Part shown: in pieces, positions 10,928 through 22,154 of the stretch | Layout of the letters: each line of letters starts with the position of its first letter | Numbering within the stretch: the first letter of the stretch is position 1 | Assembly: GCA_029531795.1 (NCBI GenBank) | Contig: JAPEIS010000009.1 | Span: 1,922,001-1,986,000 of the forward strand | DNA from: Sclerotinia nivalis | Lineage: Eukaryota > Ascomycota > Leotiomycetes > Helotiales > Sclerotiniaceae | Length of the DNA stretch: 64,000 bases | Direction: 5' to 3' | Notes under the pieces: generated by a model | What the model was told of the DNA's origin: nothing | What the model saw: only the letters and a program-made list of their open reading frames with translations | Database searches by the model: none | Program-made: the position numbers and the translations under genes

Positions 10928-13209
10928 ATAGAACTATCTACATACGAGCTTAGCTCCATCCAAGAGTGAGTGAGAAATAACAATGGGAATTCTCGATATG
11001 AATAAGATTGTTAATTTAAAAAAAAACGAGTGGAATGCCCATTCCAATATCTCTTGATATAATTTGTCTCATTGACTGCAAAGCCTTTGTGTGATAGAAC
11101 AGCGGATGTTGGAAAGAGCTATCGTGCAGTGTATTGTATGGCATATTCTCGTAGCATCTGTCTACTACAAGAATGACAATACTCTGGTATCAATAGGCTG
11201 CTTTATTGTCAAACATACATAGCGAACTGCTATTAGAAAAAATCCACTGCAAGAATATCCATTAGATATGGATGTAAGGTTCACTCTCGTCTACATAATG
11301 ATAATGAACTATGTCCATGCGGTTTTGTTACGTAATATACCATCGAGAAGAAAATACCTGGGGTGTTTCCAATACATCACAGGAAGTTCTACTGAACCCA
11401 GGCAGCTTGTGCAAAAGATTTGGCTTATCACCTCAAAGAGTGATTAGCGTTGATATGACAGGATTATTCCAAAAGACTTAAAAGGTTGCCCTTACCGTGC
11501 TTTTTACCACAGGTCATTTCCATTCCATTTCTTCATATGTAGATTTTATGTATGGTATTCATGTCTACAAGAGTCGAGGTTTCTCAGGTAGAGTATACCT
11601 AGGGTTAATGTTATCCGTACGCCCCTGATTTGTACCACGTATGCATGACTGCTACCGTGGTAGAAATCTGTGCCTCAATCATGCTTCTTTTCGTGGCACA
11701 TGAGGTCCTGTTCCTATTCCGGAATTTTTGCGGATTTTCTTCGCTATTATCCAAATTTCGAAAAACAAAAACAGTTGTGGGTTGGGAGTTGCAACGAGCT
11801 GTTTTTCAAGTTCTGCAAGTAGTACCTGCTGCCGATCGGGTTGGAATAAGGTAGATCCTCGTACCACATCGTGTTGACAAGCTTCCAGCATTAATTGTGT
11901 TGTCTACTTGGTGATATGTCGTGAATGTCTTCCTTTAATATGTGTAACGAAGCACTAATAGATTTGGTGAATGGCTGTACTCTCAATAAAAGTACTCATA
12001 CAAAAGAATCTGAGATTCATGTAATTTGCATCTCGAAAGATGTTACCCCTCCAAACCCCCAACTTCCACTAATCCAGCCGTGGTTTAGCCCCAAATCATG
12101 CATTGTCCTCGCCCAACCTTCATTAGGCATCGGTCCAGTACCCTATCATTCAGCCGCTCTCAAGCTCGTAAACCCGAGATATCAGACCACCCTCGGAACA
12201 GCCCACTTCGTCACAATGGTACCGCTATCACATAAATTTATCACCACGTTACAAAATTTAGGAGCCCATCGGGAGTTAAATATCACAACATGATAGTGGC
12301 GGTACATATCGCGACCGGTCAAGTAACAAATTACCAATCTCATGAAGGAGAGAAGGATGAGGATGAGAAACGATCAAAAAGACATACATTAGAGAGTGAC
12401 TAGGAAAAATAGCTGGAATGAACCCTGCATTCCTTTGTTGTGCTACTCGCTAATAGCATCAAGCTAAGATACGTGGTGCACTGTCAAAGCGGCTTTCCCC
12501 GCATTTCATGTAGAGAAGTTCGAACCTTGTTTCGATGAGAACGGAAAGCTTCGCTCCAGACGCATGGTAATGGTAATCTTTCAATCAATGAATATGCATG
12601 CTGAATGGCATAACAGCTGCTTCCCCACGAAGTGAACCTCATAACCACGCCATCCTAAAGTAATATCATCCGAGTAAATGCTCAGATTTTCGTCTCCAGA
12701 TGAGGGAGGAGCCGCTGAACTAATTCACCACGCCTTATCCCTTGTGCTGATATGCATGTAGCCACGTGTATCCTTCCACCTGTTCGCCGCCGTTAACCCG
12801 GGACTTAACGTACCGAGCCTGTCTAATAAAAGTAACTAGTACCTCCACAATGTACTAATTTTATGAATAGACTGTGCGAAGAAGTATGTATTCCGGTACT
12901 TCCATGAATCCGAGCTGTAAACTCTAAATTCATTGATCCAATAAGCTTGCAGAGTTCACAAGGAGACGCAAGCTTTTGTATATGCATGACTGTCGATCAG
13001 GACAGACGGAACATCCAAGCAAGAGGGGGTATGATTTTATGATGATCCCATCGGGTATATAATCATTCATTTTCCATTCAATATCTTACGATTTTTCTGT
13101 TTCATGGTCTTATCACGCTTCCATTTGAAAACATAACCTCTCTTTATTAAAATAACCTCCACTATCTATCAAAAATAACTACTTCCCCACACAACCACGT
13201 ATATCAAAA
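10928..13209. other. Gene-poor region upstream of the alcohol dehydrogenase
   Basis: Small frames at 11679-11891 (minus, QQVLLAELEKQLVATPNPQL) and 11925-12293 (plus, containing SPKSCIVLAQPSLGIGPVPY) are protein-like for part of their length and may be gene scraps. The last several hundred bases should hold the dehydrogenase promoter, with a CT-rich, TATA-containing stretch around 13050-13200. Confidence 0.3.
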
Positions 13210-14375
13210 ATGGAGAATATCCCCACAGAACAATGGGCACAAGTAGTCGAAGAAACCGGTAAACGTAAGCCAAATCGAATGCCCCCGCAATCCGAACTCC
13301 AATACTAATCCACCTAGCCGTCGTCTACAAAAAAATACCCGTCCAAAAACCCGGTCCAGATGAAGTTCTCGTAAACATAAAATATTCCGGTGTATGCCAC
13401 ACAGATTTACACGCCATAAATGGTGATTGGCCATTAGAGAGGAAGCTACCACTTGTAGGAGGCCACGAGGGAGCTGGTGTTGTTGTTGCTGTTGGAAGTC
13501 TTGTTGAAGATGTGAAGGTTGGTGATCATGCTGGTGTAAAGGTATTTTAATTCCTATTTTCCAGATAAAAGTGTCATAAATACTAATGCAAAGCAAAGTG
13601 GTTAAATGGAAGTTGTCTCGCCTGCGATTTCTGCCAACAAGCCGACGAACCACTTTGTCCCAAAGCACTCCTCTCAGGCTACACAGTCGATGGAACGTTC
13701 CAACAATATTGCATTGCCAAAGCCGCACACATAGCCCGTATCCCCAAGGAATGCGATCTCGAAGCTATTGCACCAGTTCTCTGCGCCGGCATCACGGTCT
13801 ACAAAGGACTTAAAGAATCCGGAGTTCGACCTGGTCAAACCGTTGCAATTGTTGGTGCTGGAGGCGGATTAGGTTCCCTTGCTTGTCAGTATGCTAAAGC
13901 TATGGGTTTGGATATTATAGCTATTGATGGAGGACCTGAGAAACAGCAGATGACTAAGGAATTGGGTGCGCAGCATTACGTTGACTTTATGTCGAGCAAG
14001 AATTTGGTCAATGATGTGAAGGCATGCACTAGAGATGGACTCGGACCACATGCTGTTATTTTGGTTGCTGTTAATGAGAAGCCTTTCCAGCAAGCTGCAG
14101 AATATGTTCGACCACGTGGTACAGTTGTCGCTATTGGTCTTCCAGCCAATGCCTATCTTCGCGCACCAGTTTTCGAGTCGGTTATTAAGATGATTACTAT
14201 TAAGGGATCATATGTTGGTAACCGAAAGGACTCTGCTGAGGCCATCGAGTTTTTCAGACGCGGTCTTATCAAGTCTCCATATAAGACATGTGGTTTGAGC
14301 GAGTTGCAAAACGTGTATGATTTGATGCATGAGGGTAAGATTGCTGGACGGTATGTTGTTGACACCAGCAGGTGA
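13210..14375 (+). CDS. ADH1: Zinc-dependent alcohol dehydrogenase, yeast ADH1 type
   Basis: Three exons, join(13210..13264,13318..13541,13599..14375), give 351 residues, the usual length of the fungal tetrameric enzyme. The introns are 53 and 57 bp. The enzyme interconverts ethanol and acetaldehyde with NAD. Visible features: the catalytic-zinc ligands Cys45 (GVCHTDLH), His68 (GGHEGAG) and Cys155 ([11 protein letters not shown]); four structural-zinc cysteines at 99, 102, 105 and 113; and the Rossmann glycine motif VGAGGGLGS followed by the acidic IAIDGG, typical of NAD preference. There is no N-terminal targeting extension, which points to a cytosolic enzyme of fermentation or alcohol use. 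The second intron ends in a weak acceptor (GCAAAG), but only this joins VK to WLNGSC. The gene appears intact although decayed DNA lies upstream and a repeat array downstream. Confidence 0.95.
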
Positions 14376-14780
14376 TTGATTTGGTTTGGTTGTAATGGGA
14401 ATTGCGAAAGGGGACAACTATCGGCGTGAAGCGTAGGATCAATAGATTTGATTGGGGTCTTCGTTCGGTATTTAGATACTGGCAGTGCATTCAGTAGTAC
14501 GTAACAGCAATGAAAGTAAAAACAGTACAAAAACAAGATATACTTTGATAATTTGTGATGCTGTGTTCGTATCGTGACAAGCCGGTAGTGTGATGATAGG
14601 GGAAAATGGCGGGCTTTGATAATGACTATCAATTCTTCTGGTAATGATGACCAACCTGCACCCAATCTAGTATGAGAAGATCCCAATCCAACGTGAAGAC
14701 ATGTCAGTGTCTTCTCATACCACAAGACATACCAATCTCCAGCAGTCCCACCACCATGGACCCGGGTAAGTGATTATTCT
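14376..14780. other. 3' flank of the alcohol dehydrogenase
   Basis: This should hold the 3' UTR and terminator. Antisense frames that overlap the gene end are shadows. No independent gene is seen. Confidence 0.4.
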
Positions 14781-15790
14781 TTTTGTTGCATGTCTCAGTC
14801 CTACCAGCATAGGTAGCACCTATGCAGCCACGGAATGAACAAGTAAATGATATCTTTTGTTGCATATCTCAACCCACCAGGAGTAGTACGGATTACAAGA
14901 CATCGGGGATATGAATCTAGCTTACACGTGTAATATAAAGCTAGTGTCTCCTTCCACCACCTTTGCTAAATGCTAATCACACCTCATCCAATGTGCCTCA
15001 GTTTTGTGTAATGTATTGGGATGTTTTGTTGCACATCTAAGTAGAAACTCCACAGGTAATACACTACCAAAGTGAATGCAAGATTATCCATTGTGTTCAT
15101 GGTTAGTAACTAGCATTGGCTCAGGAAGACGCCGAGGAATGCCCACTTAATGCCCCCTAGGCTTGATGGGTGAATCTCAACTTTTGTTGCATATCTCAGA
15201 GAAACCAGCACCAGTAACACAGACTAGGCAGGTGGTACTGGTATCCACTAGTATCGTTCGAGGAACTTGTATGTATGTCTGACCAACCCCGCTCTGAATC
15301 AGCGCTTGAACAGTTGAGCACGATATCATCATTTTCCGCATGTTTTTACGCATATCTCGGTCAAACTAACATATCTAGCACAGCTCCTTTGAGCATAGAC
15401 CGTGTGGATGCACATTCGACATTCGTTCGGAGAGCAGGCTCATGCATCTCGGGGGGTGACTGAATGAAGTGTTCAAATTGGTAACATTCAATAAATGGAA
15501 GCATGTCGCTTAAATAAAAATAGGTAACAAACGTAGAGCCCACTACCTTCTGACATTGGTTCGAATATAAGGTCATGTGTATCGGCATTGTGACGGGCAA
15601 GACTGCGTATATTGGTAAATGAAGAAGTGTTACGATTCTCGCATATTTCAGTCAGGTCAACATGCTAACACGGATTCTAAAGTCCAGTGCACCTTAAAAT
15701 CATCTGGCATTGGTTCAGGAAAGGCAGCTCATGCGTGTGGACCTGAGAAAAATCTGGTTGTTGTGTCCATGTATGTGCATATCATGAAAT
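14781..15790 (+). repeat. Degenerate tandem array with a unit of about 160 bp
   Basis: The core TTTTGTTGCATATCTCAG recurs in diverged form at about 14781, 14855, 15024, 15182, 15344, 15498 (weak) and 15634, giving mostly 136-169-bp spacing with one short 74-bp unit. A second block, CATTGGTTCAGGA, follows at a similar distance (about 15113, 15253, 15419, 15554 and 15708). Several copies then show CTCATGCGTG/CTCATGCATC. Two blocks kept in register across five units argue for a true tandem repeat. No long frame spans the array. Confidence 0.65.
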
Positions 15791-16069
15791 AATGTAAATG
15801 CCCATGGTGTGAATATTTTAAAGAGGGGTGTTGAGGTCCTCAAAGCGGGGTTGAATGGGGGTTCAATGTCGAAAACTGTAATAGATCATATTGGGGGTTT
15901 CGTGAGACCGTTGACCATAAAACATCAGGTTCGAGGCATCGGAAAAAAACCAACCAAGTAACATGAAATTTTGTTCTTAGATCTACAATTTGACTTGCAT
16001 TGATAGGTAACTAGCAAAAATCAACGACCAGATCTTTTCGCACTTGAGAAAGGTAAGATTACTTACAAT

Positions 16070-16214
16070 ACTACTGGTACTACCAGTACCAGTACCAGTA
16101 CAGGACAGGACAGGACAGGACAGTACAGTAAGCTTCCAGTATCAGGTCCCAAATCAGTATCAGTGTCAGAACGAATGCCAGCACCAGTACCAGTACCAGT
16201 GTCAGTACAGTACC
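16070..16214. repeat. Compound microsatellite of CCAGTA and ACAGG units
   Basis: Runs of CCAGTA (three or more tandem units twice) flank ACAGG x4-5. They are separated by a degenerate stretch of CAGTATCAG-like words. Confidence 0.85.
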
Positions 16215-17233
16215 TCATCAAACTTCTTGCCCAAGAATCACACGAAACAGATTTGATCGAGGAAAAGAAGAATTATTTTTCATCTAACAATAATCTCATC
16301 AAACTTTTATTTCCCCGATTACTTGCGCAGTGACGTTGTGAAGTTTGGTTCATTGTGCCACAGTTATCACGGAGGCATCTCCGTAATTAGTTGTATGGTA
16401 AGATTAGATATCGATGTCAATATTCCATCATGTATACAACCCCATTCTCTTGTGAAATATAGCTGCGTCATAAATTTGTCATGGTTGCAAGAAATGCATG
16501 GCGCCAGCACATGATGTCGCGAAGATTGCCGTTCGCCTTATACTCGAGTAGAGCACGTGCATCTTTCCACCTTAAAAAAGGGTCTTCCACGTCTAGTCGT
16601 TCATCCTAATCATCTCGACAACGCTCTAATCTAGCCATTCTGGCTACTCATCGTCTAGATAATTAATCAATCTAGTCTATATAAACGCCCTTGACCCCAA
16701 TTATGCCATTGCACTTTATAATCGATCTTGACTGTCCTCCGCGGAAACATGAAGACCATGATGATCTTGAGTGTTACTGGATGCAGATCACTGGTAACGA
16801 ATGTCCGGCCAAGATCAATCTGGTGGATTAAACAGGTCAATGTATGAGATTGAGAATGTCACTGTGGCACAACCCCTCCACCTCGATATCGATGCTGAGT
16901 AATCACACTGATTTCTATATCTTTTCAAGATGCGAGATGGTCTCCAATGTGAGAATGTTTGCATAGATGCTTCTTGGATCTCATCGATATGATATCATAA
17001 TGTGAGGAAGATGATGAGGCTGAGTTTGAATAAGGACGGATTTATGTTCATGCTTAGGTAATCAATAAGATGATTAGATTAATCTGTTCTCGCGTATTTG
17101 TCAACGCGTCCGATAACAAGATAATGACGCGTTGAGGCAACGATGGATTGATTGATTGATTGACCTGCTACTTGTATACAACATAATTTCCCTATTACGA
17201 TCCAGACAACAATAATACAAAATCTGAAAGGAA
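16215..17233. other. Intergenic region upstream of the ASCH-like gene
   Basis: No gene is seen. The last few hundred bases probably hold the promoter and leader. A short GATT x4 run occurs at about 17147-17162. Confidence 0.4.
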
Positions 17234-19921
17234 ATGCCTCCAAAACAAAAGTCAAACTCAAAGGGTAGCGCACCTGCAAATCGAATATACAAGTCAGTCG
17301 AACCATTGCATCAAACCACATTCCCAGAGAAGAAAAAGCGTGTAACTAGGAGTTATGGCAAGAAATCCACCATCAAGCTTGATAAACAGGATACTCTTAC
17401 GCAGATAGACTGGGTGAAACTCTATGAAAGAGAAGAACTAGAAAAAGAAATAGAAGATGATATCGAGGATAGTGAAGCGGATTATGACAAAGAAGAATCG
17501 AAACGAAAGACGAAACGAAGGAGGACTATGGGTGATGAACCAACCATGAAGAGGGCAAAAGAGTCAAAAAGTAGAAGGAGAACTCTGGGGGAAGAAGGAA
17601 GGACACCTAGTTTCTCGACACAGACGATTACACAGCTTGATTATTGGCCACTTTCTGGAGCATCAAAAGAACCAGAAGACGATCCCTCAATTTACGATAT
17701 TCCTGTATCCAGCCCGACAGTAGTTCAGCCACCTCGACGGAGCCCCAGAAAGATTTCCCAGCATGCTGCTCCCGCTTCTATTGGATTGATGCCTCCACCA
17801 CAAACACCAAGACACAGGAAGATTTTGGAGATCCCATCATCACAGTCACCCGCCACACCAACCTCAAGCCAGTTTGGAGGTTCTGCACGGAGGCGGTCAC
17901 CATTAAGAGAACAATCCGCAAACGTCGTAGTTCCATTTTCCCTAAGATCAAAAACTTATATGAGTGCCGAAAAGCTACCGAGATTGAAGGTCGAGGATAC
18001 TTATGAGACGGGGACGGATGAAAGTCAAGTGGTTCGAACTCCTTCAAAGCATTCAAGTCCACCGAAAACTGTAAGATTTGCTGTACCCGAGCCTAGTCCA
18101 GAACCATTACCAGAAAAGACTCTTATAAAACAAGAACCTGCCACTCAGCGCGGCTTTTCGCCATCACCCATACGTCGACGAGGAATTCCAGCGCCTAAGA
18201 ATATCAAATTCGAGATTTTGGATTCTGATGCCGAGGAGGACGAAGAAGATGAGGAATCACAAATTATAGCAGACACACCCATTGAAAGTATTCCTGGCTA
18301 CGAAGATCATACGAATGTGGGAGATGCAGATGAGAATATAGTTGAGCCAGGACAGGACGATACACATTCGGGTACTGGACAAACAGATGGCGACGCCGAG
18401 AAGGAATTAGAACTTCCAGAAACGTTTTATGGAGATATCGGGGCCGAGACACAATTTCAGGCCGAAAGGATAATGTCTTCTTCCAGTTTGAGTGATCTCG
18501 AGGAGAATACTCCACTAAGTGAAGACATACCCAAAATTGTCCCTTATGGCAGCAGTCAATATCCAAAGAGCCAGAATCACACTACCCAGCATCCCCAAAC
18601 TCAACTAACCCAAGCTCATACCCAATTTGGTAAAAGTCAATATCCCGAAAGTCAAAGACTCTCTACCCAACAGCTTGATGCTATGGCACCTAGATCAGAA
18701 GCTTCCGATATATTTATCTCCATATATCCTACCCACGTGGAAAACATCATATCTCGCAAAAAGAACCATGAATTCCGATCGTATAATTTCCCATCTACAG
18801 TATCCCGTATCTGGATCTACCAAACCAAACCTGTATCGACCCTTACTCATATGGCGGTCATTAGTGCCCCAAAATCACCTGGGGAGATAACGAATCATGA
18901 TGGGCTCGGTAACGCTGAGTTTAATAAGGGTGATAAACGTTCCAAGGTTGCGTATGAAATCCTGGAATTATATGCACTCGCAAACCCAATGACCTTTGAA
19001 GAATTGAAGAGTCGTCAATGGTTCAGAGCGGCACCACAAAAATATGCCAGAGTACCACCTGCAGTCTTAGGTGAATTGATTGCGAATTTGTTACCGCCTC
19101 TATTCGCACAATCTTTATCATCTCTTTCTCCCTCAGAAACAGATGCTTTAGAAGGTACACATTCCACGTCCATTCTTCACCGAACATCCAGCACGAGCAC
19201 CGAATCCCAAGAAGTACAAGATCAAATCACAAATGTTGTTCAGCAATTTACGCAGGCACAAGCACCTCCATCCTCACCACCGCTCGCTACGCCAACTCCT
19301 GCAATACATGTACCTTCTTCACAGAATAGTTCTGTAAAGCCATCACAAGCTTCAAGTGTTGATTATATGCAGACACAAACACCTGTTACACCAGGTCTTC
19401 CACATAGGGAAAGTCCTAGTCCGGAGGTGATCCCAGAGTCACCGATGGGGTCTAGATCCATCCCTTCTTCTTCGCGTGGGAGTAGTCCGGTGCTGATGTT
19501 GCCACCGGTTGTGTCGAGGAGGGTTATCGAGGTTGAGAGTCAGAATGAGGGTGGGGATGAGGGGGAAGAAGATAATGTCCCTGTTACAGCGATGGCTTGC
19601 AAGAGGAGGATTATTGAGGTTGAGAGCCAGAGTGAAGATGAAGACGATGAAGAAGAGAACGATGAGGATGTGGATGAGGACGAAAACAAAGACAAAGATC
19701 ACCCCCATCACACTACAGGAGACCAAGAACAAGAACCGCACCACCAATCCTCAACACCCCTCCCTTACTCTCTAATACACTCATCCCAAATCATGTCCCG
19801 TAGTCAAATGATGCGAGAGCAGGATAGTTTGATGGAGGAGGAAATTATGGGTCCACCTCCTTCGACCATGTATAGGCATGAGGGGTCGAGCTGGGATGAA
19901 GGGGGAGATGAGGAGTTGTGA
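17234..19921 (+). CDS. Large nuclear-type protein with an ASCH/PUA-like domain, SQ/TQ cluster and SUMO-interacting-type motifs
   Basis: A single exon of 895 residues begins with ATG at 17234. The N-terminal part is basic and Ser/Pro-rich with motifs TLTQIDWV (near 54) and TITQLDYW (near 132), then SPRK-type phosphosites. At about 490-625 a compact domain (ISIYPTHVENIISRKKNHEF, IWIYQTKP, later FRAAPQKYARVPP) has the pattern of the ASCH/PUA-like beta-barrel fold, which in known proteins binds nucleic acid or nucleotides. Just before it, residues 440-482 hold nine SQ or TQ pairs. Acidic motifs FEILDSDAEEDEE (near 324), RVIEVESQNE and RIIEVESQSE (near 760-800) look like SUMO-binding motifs. The C-terminus is a long acidic run. 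A nuclear role in genome maintenance is my inference. I know no characterised orthologue, and the domain call rests on pattern alone. Confidence 0.8.
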   Translation: MPPKQKSNSKGSAPANRIYKSVEPLHQTTFPEKKKRVTRSYGKKSTIKLDKQDTLTQIDWVKLYEREELEKEIEDDIEDSEADYDKEESKRKTKRRRTMGDEPTMKRAKESKSRRRTLGEEGRTPSFSTQTITQLDYWPLSGASKEPEDDPSIYDIPVSSPTVVQPPRRSPRKISQHAAPASIGLMPPPQTPRHRKILEIPSSQSPATPTSSQFGGSARRRSPLREQSANVVVPFSLRSKTYMSAEKLPRLKVEDTYETGTDESQVVRTPSKHSSPPKTVRFAVPEPSPEPLPEKTLIKQEPATQRGFSPSPIRRRGIPAPKNIKFEILDSDAEEDEEDEESQIIADTPIESIPGYEDHTNVGDADENIVEPGQDDTHSGTGQTDGDAEKELELPETFYGDIGAETQFQAERIMSSSSLSDLEENTPLSEDIPKIVPYGSSQYPKSQNHTTQHPQTQLTQAHTQFGKSQYPESQRLSTQQLDAMAPRSEASDIFISIYPTHVENIISRKKNHEFRSYNFPSTVSRIWIYQTKPVSTLTHMAVISAPKSPGEITNHDGLGNAEFNKGDKRSKVAYEILELYALANPMTFEELKSRQWFRAAPQKYARVPPAVLGELIANLLPPLFAQSLSSLSPSETDALEGTHSTSILHRTSSTSTESQEVQDQITNVVQQFTQAQAPPSSPPLATPTPAIHVPSSQNSSVKPSQASSVDYMQTQTPVTPGLPHRESPSPEVIPESPMGSRSIPSSSRGSSPVLMLPPVVSRRVIEVESQNEGGDEGEEDNVPVTAMACKRRIIEVESQSEDEDDEEENDEDVDEDENKDKDHPHHTTGDQEQEPHHQSSTPLPYSLIHSSQIMSRSQMMREQDSLMEEEIMGPPPSTMYRHEGSSWDEGGDEEL

Positions 19922-21562
19922 GTTGTGAGTTGTGGATGAGGATATGCGAAGGGTGGTGTAGAAGATAGAAATAAAAGAGAAAAGAGGCTATAGATGGTCG
20001 AGCACGTTGTGTTGTGTTGTCTTGAATTATTATATACGGGGTTGGATGGTCTAGGAAACTCAATTAGAGCACTACAGGATAGTTCTAAGGCTGATTATGT
20101 TCTCATAGCGAGCAAGGGTATAGTTTAGTATTATCTCGAGTTCTTTTGTTTTCTCGATAGCGATAGCTAATTTTAAAGTATTGATACTACACTGTAAGGT
20201 ACAGCTTGAACATGGCGCACGCATGTTTACTCATCGACAAGCGCCTCCGTGAGATTTCTCAACGTATATACCTACAAGATTCCCTATCCCAGGGTACCTA
20301 TTCCAACTTTATTTACCAATTCCATTCATATTCTCATTCATCCCTGCCTATTAAGCCCAACCTTACCCGCAAGTCTTAAAACACCAATTTTCTAAAACAC
20401 CAATGCCCATCCCATTTCAATTCTAAAATAAAATCCCTGATAACGCCATACAAATCCCTCCCACCATCCTTCCCCTCCTAGCAAATCCCATCGCCTCCCC
20501 CTCAACGACCAGTTTCCTTCTCATCATTTACACTCTTCTCGTTACCCTCCTCCTGTACGTAGCCAGACAAAGCTTTTATGAGAGAATCTCCAGCGAGCGC
20601 AGGACTTAGGGGACCTCAATTAAGGACCTCAATTGCCTTCAAATACCATCCCTCCGGCTCGCGGAGATTCGGGTCTAAAACATGATCTCGTTCAATTAAT
20701 TCCTCCACTACTTAAGACTTAAGTATGCTTATACTTGTGCTCTGGTTCTCTAGAAAATTCATCTAGAACGAATTTGCATGAAACGAAAGTAATTTTGCAC
20801 TCGCAAGTTATTTTGTGACGGTACAGAATTGCGAGTGGAAAATGAGGGAATTGAGACACAAAATCCCGCAGTCTACTGCCTAGACACGTCCGTAGCAATA
20901 AATATCTCAATTATTGCCTTCCAACAACAATGCCCGGTCCATCTTTTGAGGCTATTCCATCCCCATAAATCCTCTTTCGTCCACGAAACCGTAAAAAGTC
21001 CAATGTCGGTCCTCAAATAATGAACATAGGAACAATATACGTCATGGTTATGTTATCCTTTTCTTCGCAGGGCTACATATTAGGCACGGGGTAGCGATCC
21101 AAGCCGGATACCGGATAGATGATCCAATCAGACACAACGTTGTTAATTTAATATGCATGTCGGGTCAGCCTTATAGGTCCAGATTGCAAATTGTACTTTG
21201 GGCTGCCATTTTGATGCGGCCTCGTTCGCCGAGTAGATAAAATCACGGCACAAGATCCGAACACCCCCTCATTTGGAAATATCTCTCTCCACGGAGAAGG
21301 CGAGGAATGTGGTAAAATCTTATTTCTATCTAAGATTTGAAGAAACGTGTCATACTTCTAATAACATATAAATAACAACAGGATCTGCAAGATTCAAAAA
21401 AGAGTTCTGACATTGATTTTGTGTATTTATTGATTTTAAGGTGGGACCTGAGTGAATGTCAATCCAGAATTAAGCAATCATCTACCAAAGAGCCGACAAA
21501 ATCGAAGTGAGCAACTCAACCACAGCCAGACTTATATCCCTTCTCATTGTCAATTGGTGGAA
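19922..21562. other. Intergenic region, no gene seen
   Basis: The region holds CT-rich stretches (about 20440-20560) and short unsupported frames. The last few hundred bases should carry the promoter of the next gene. The open frame upstream of 21563 begins with a GTG, not ATG. Confidence 0.4.
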
Positions 21563-22154
21563 ATGAATACACCTCCCTCATCAGCAGAGACGGAAATGGC
21601 ACTGACAAGTGATTATGAGAGATTGAACTCAATCACTACTGAGGACTCAAGAACGAGCGAATCAGACGATATTAAGAGTGCGAATAAGGGGAAAGGAATG
21701 ACATTAGGTATTCAACAAACTCAATCAACTCCGGCATTTATACGGCGAGAGAGATCACCAACACCTTCGATGTTGATGAGACGCCAAACTGATGGGGAAT
21801 CGGTTGACAGTGGACCGAAGTCTGCGGGGTTTTTGGATAAGAGGTCGAGGTTTGATGGGGCGAGGAATAGGGGGAAGGGGGGAAAGAAGGATGAGGTTAA
21901 GAGGAGACATTCTGCTAATGAACGTGCGAATGTTTATACTGAGTAAGTTTTTTTCAAGGACCTCGAGTCATCCACACTCTTGGAGCACTATGCTGAGAGT
22001 CTGGATTTCTTTTGCGACAATTCTTATATTGCCGTGTACTAACTTGAAGAATTGTAGATGCGGAAGACATTCAGACGACTGGTTATTTGGAGGGTTTTCT
22101 GTTTCGGGTGCAGTGAAGAGGATTTGGCAGAAGGATGGCAAAGATTCTGGTTGA
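21563..22154 (+). CDS. Small conserved fungal protein of unknown function
   Basis: Two exons, join(21563..21942,22058..22154), give 158 residues. The 115-bp intron runs GTAAGT...GTACTAAC...TTGTAG. I chose the ATG at 21563 because the frame upstream has no other ATG and the start MNTPPSSAETEM suits the family. The middle is Ser/Thr/Arg-rich and contains ERSPTPSMLMRRQTDGES, a likely phosphorylated segment. It is followed by a very basic stretch (NRGKGGKKDEVKRRHS). The second exon supplies the conserved end CGRHSDDWLFGGFSVSGAVK. This terminal block is what makes the gene recognisable as a conserved Pezizomycotina family, but no function is known to me. The lack of a signal peptide or membrane segment suggests a nuclear or cytosolic protein. 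Confidence 0.75.

Noticed and set aside
13204..13728. 174-codon minus-strand frame
   Set aside because: It is antisense to the alcohol dehydrogenase and crosses its introns. The plus-strand gene is certain.
15554..15575. GGTTCGAAT, resembling a tRNA T-loop
   Set aside because: No acceptor, D or anticodon stems can be drawn around it, and the same position recurs as a repeat block in the array.
15275..15600. Open frames on both strands downstream of the alcohol dehydrogenase
   Set aside because: They fall inside the degenerate tandem array, and neighbouring units do not keep the frame.
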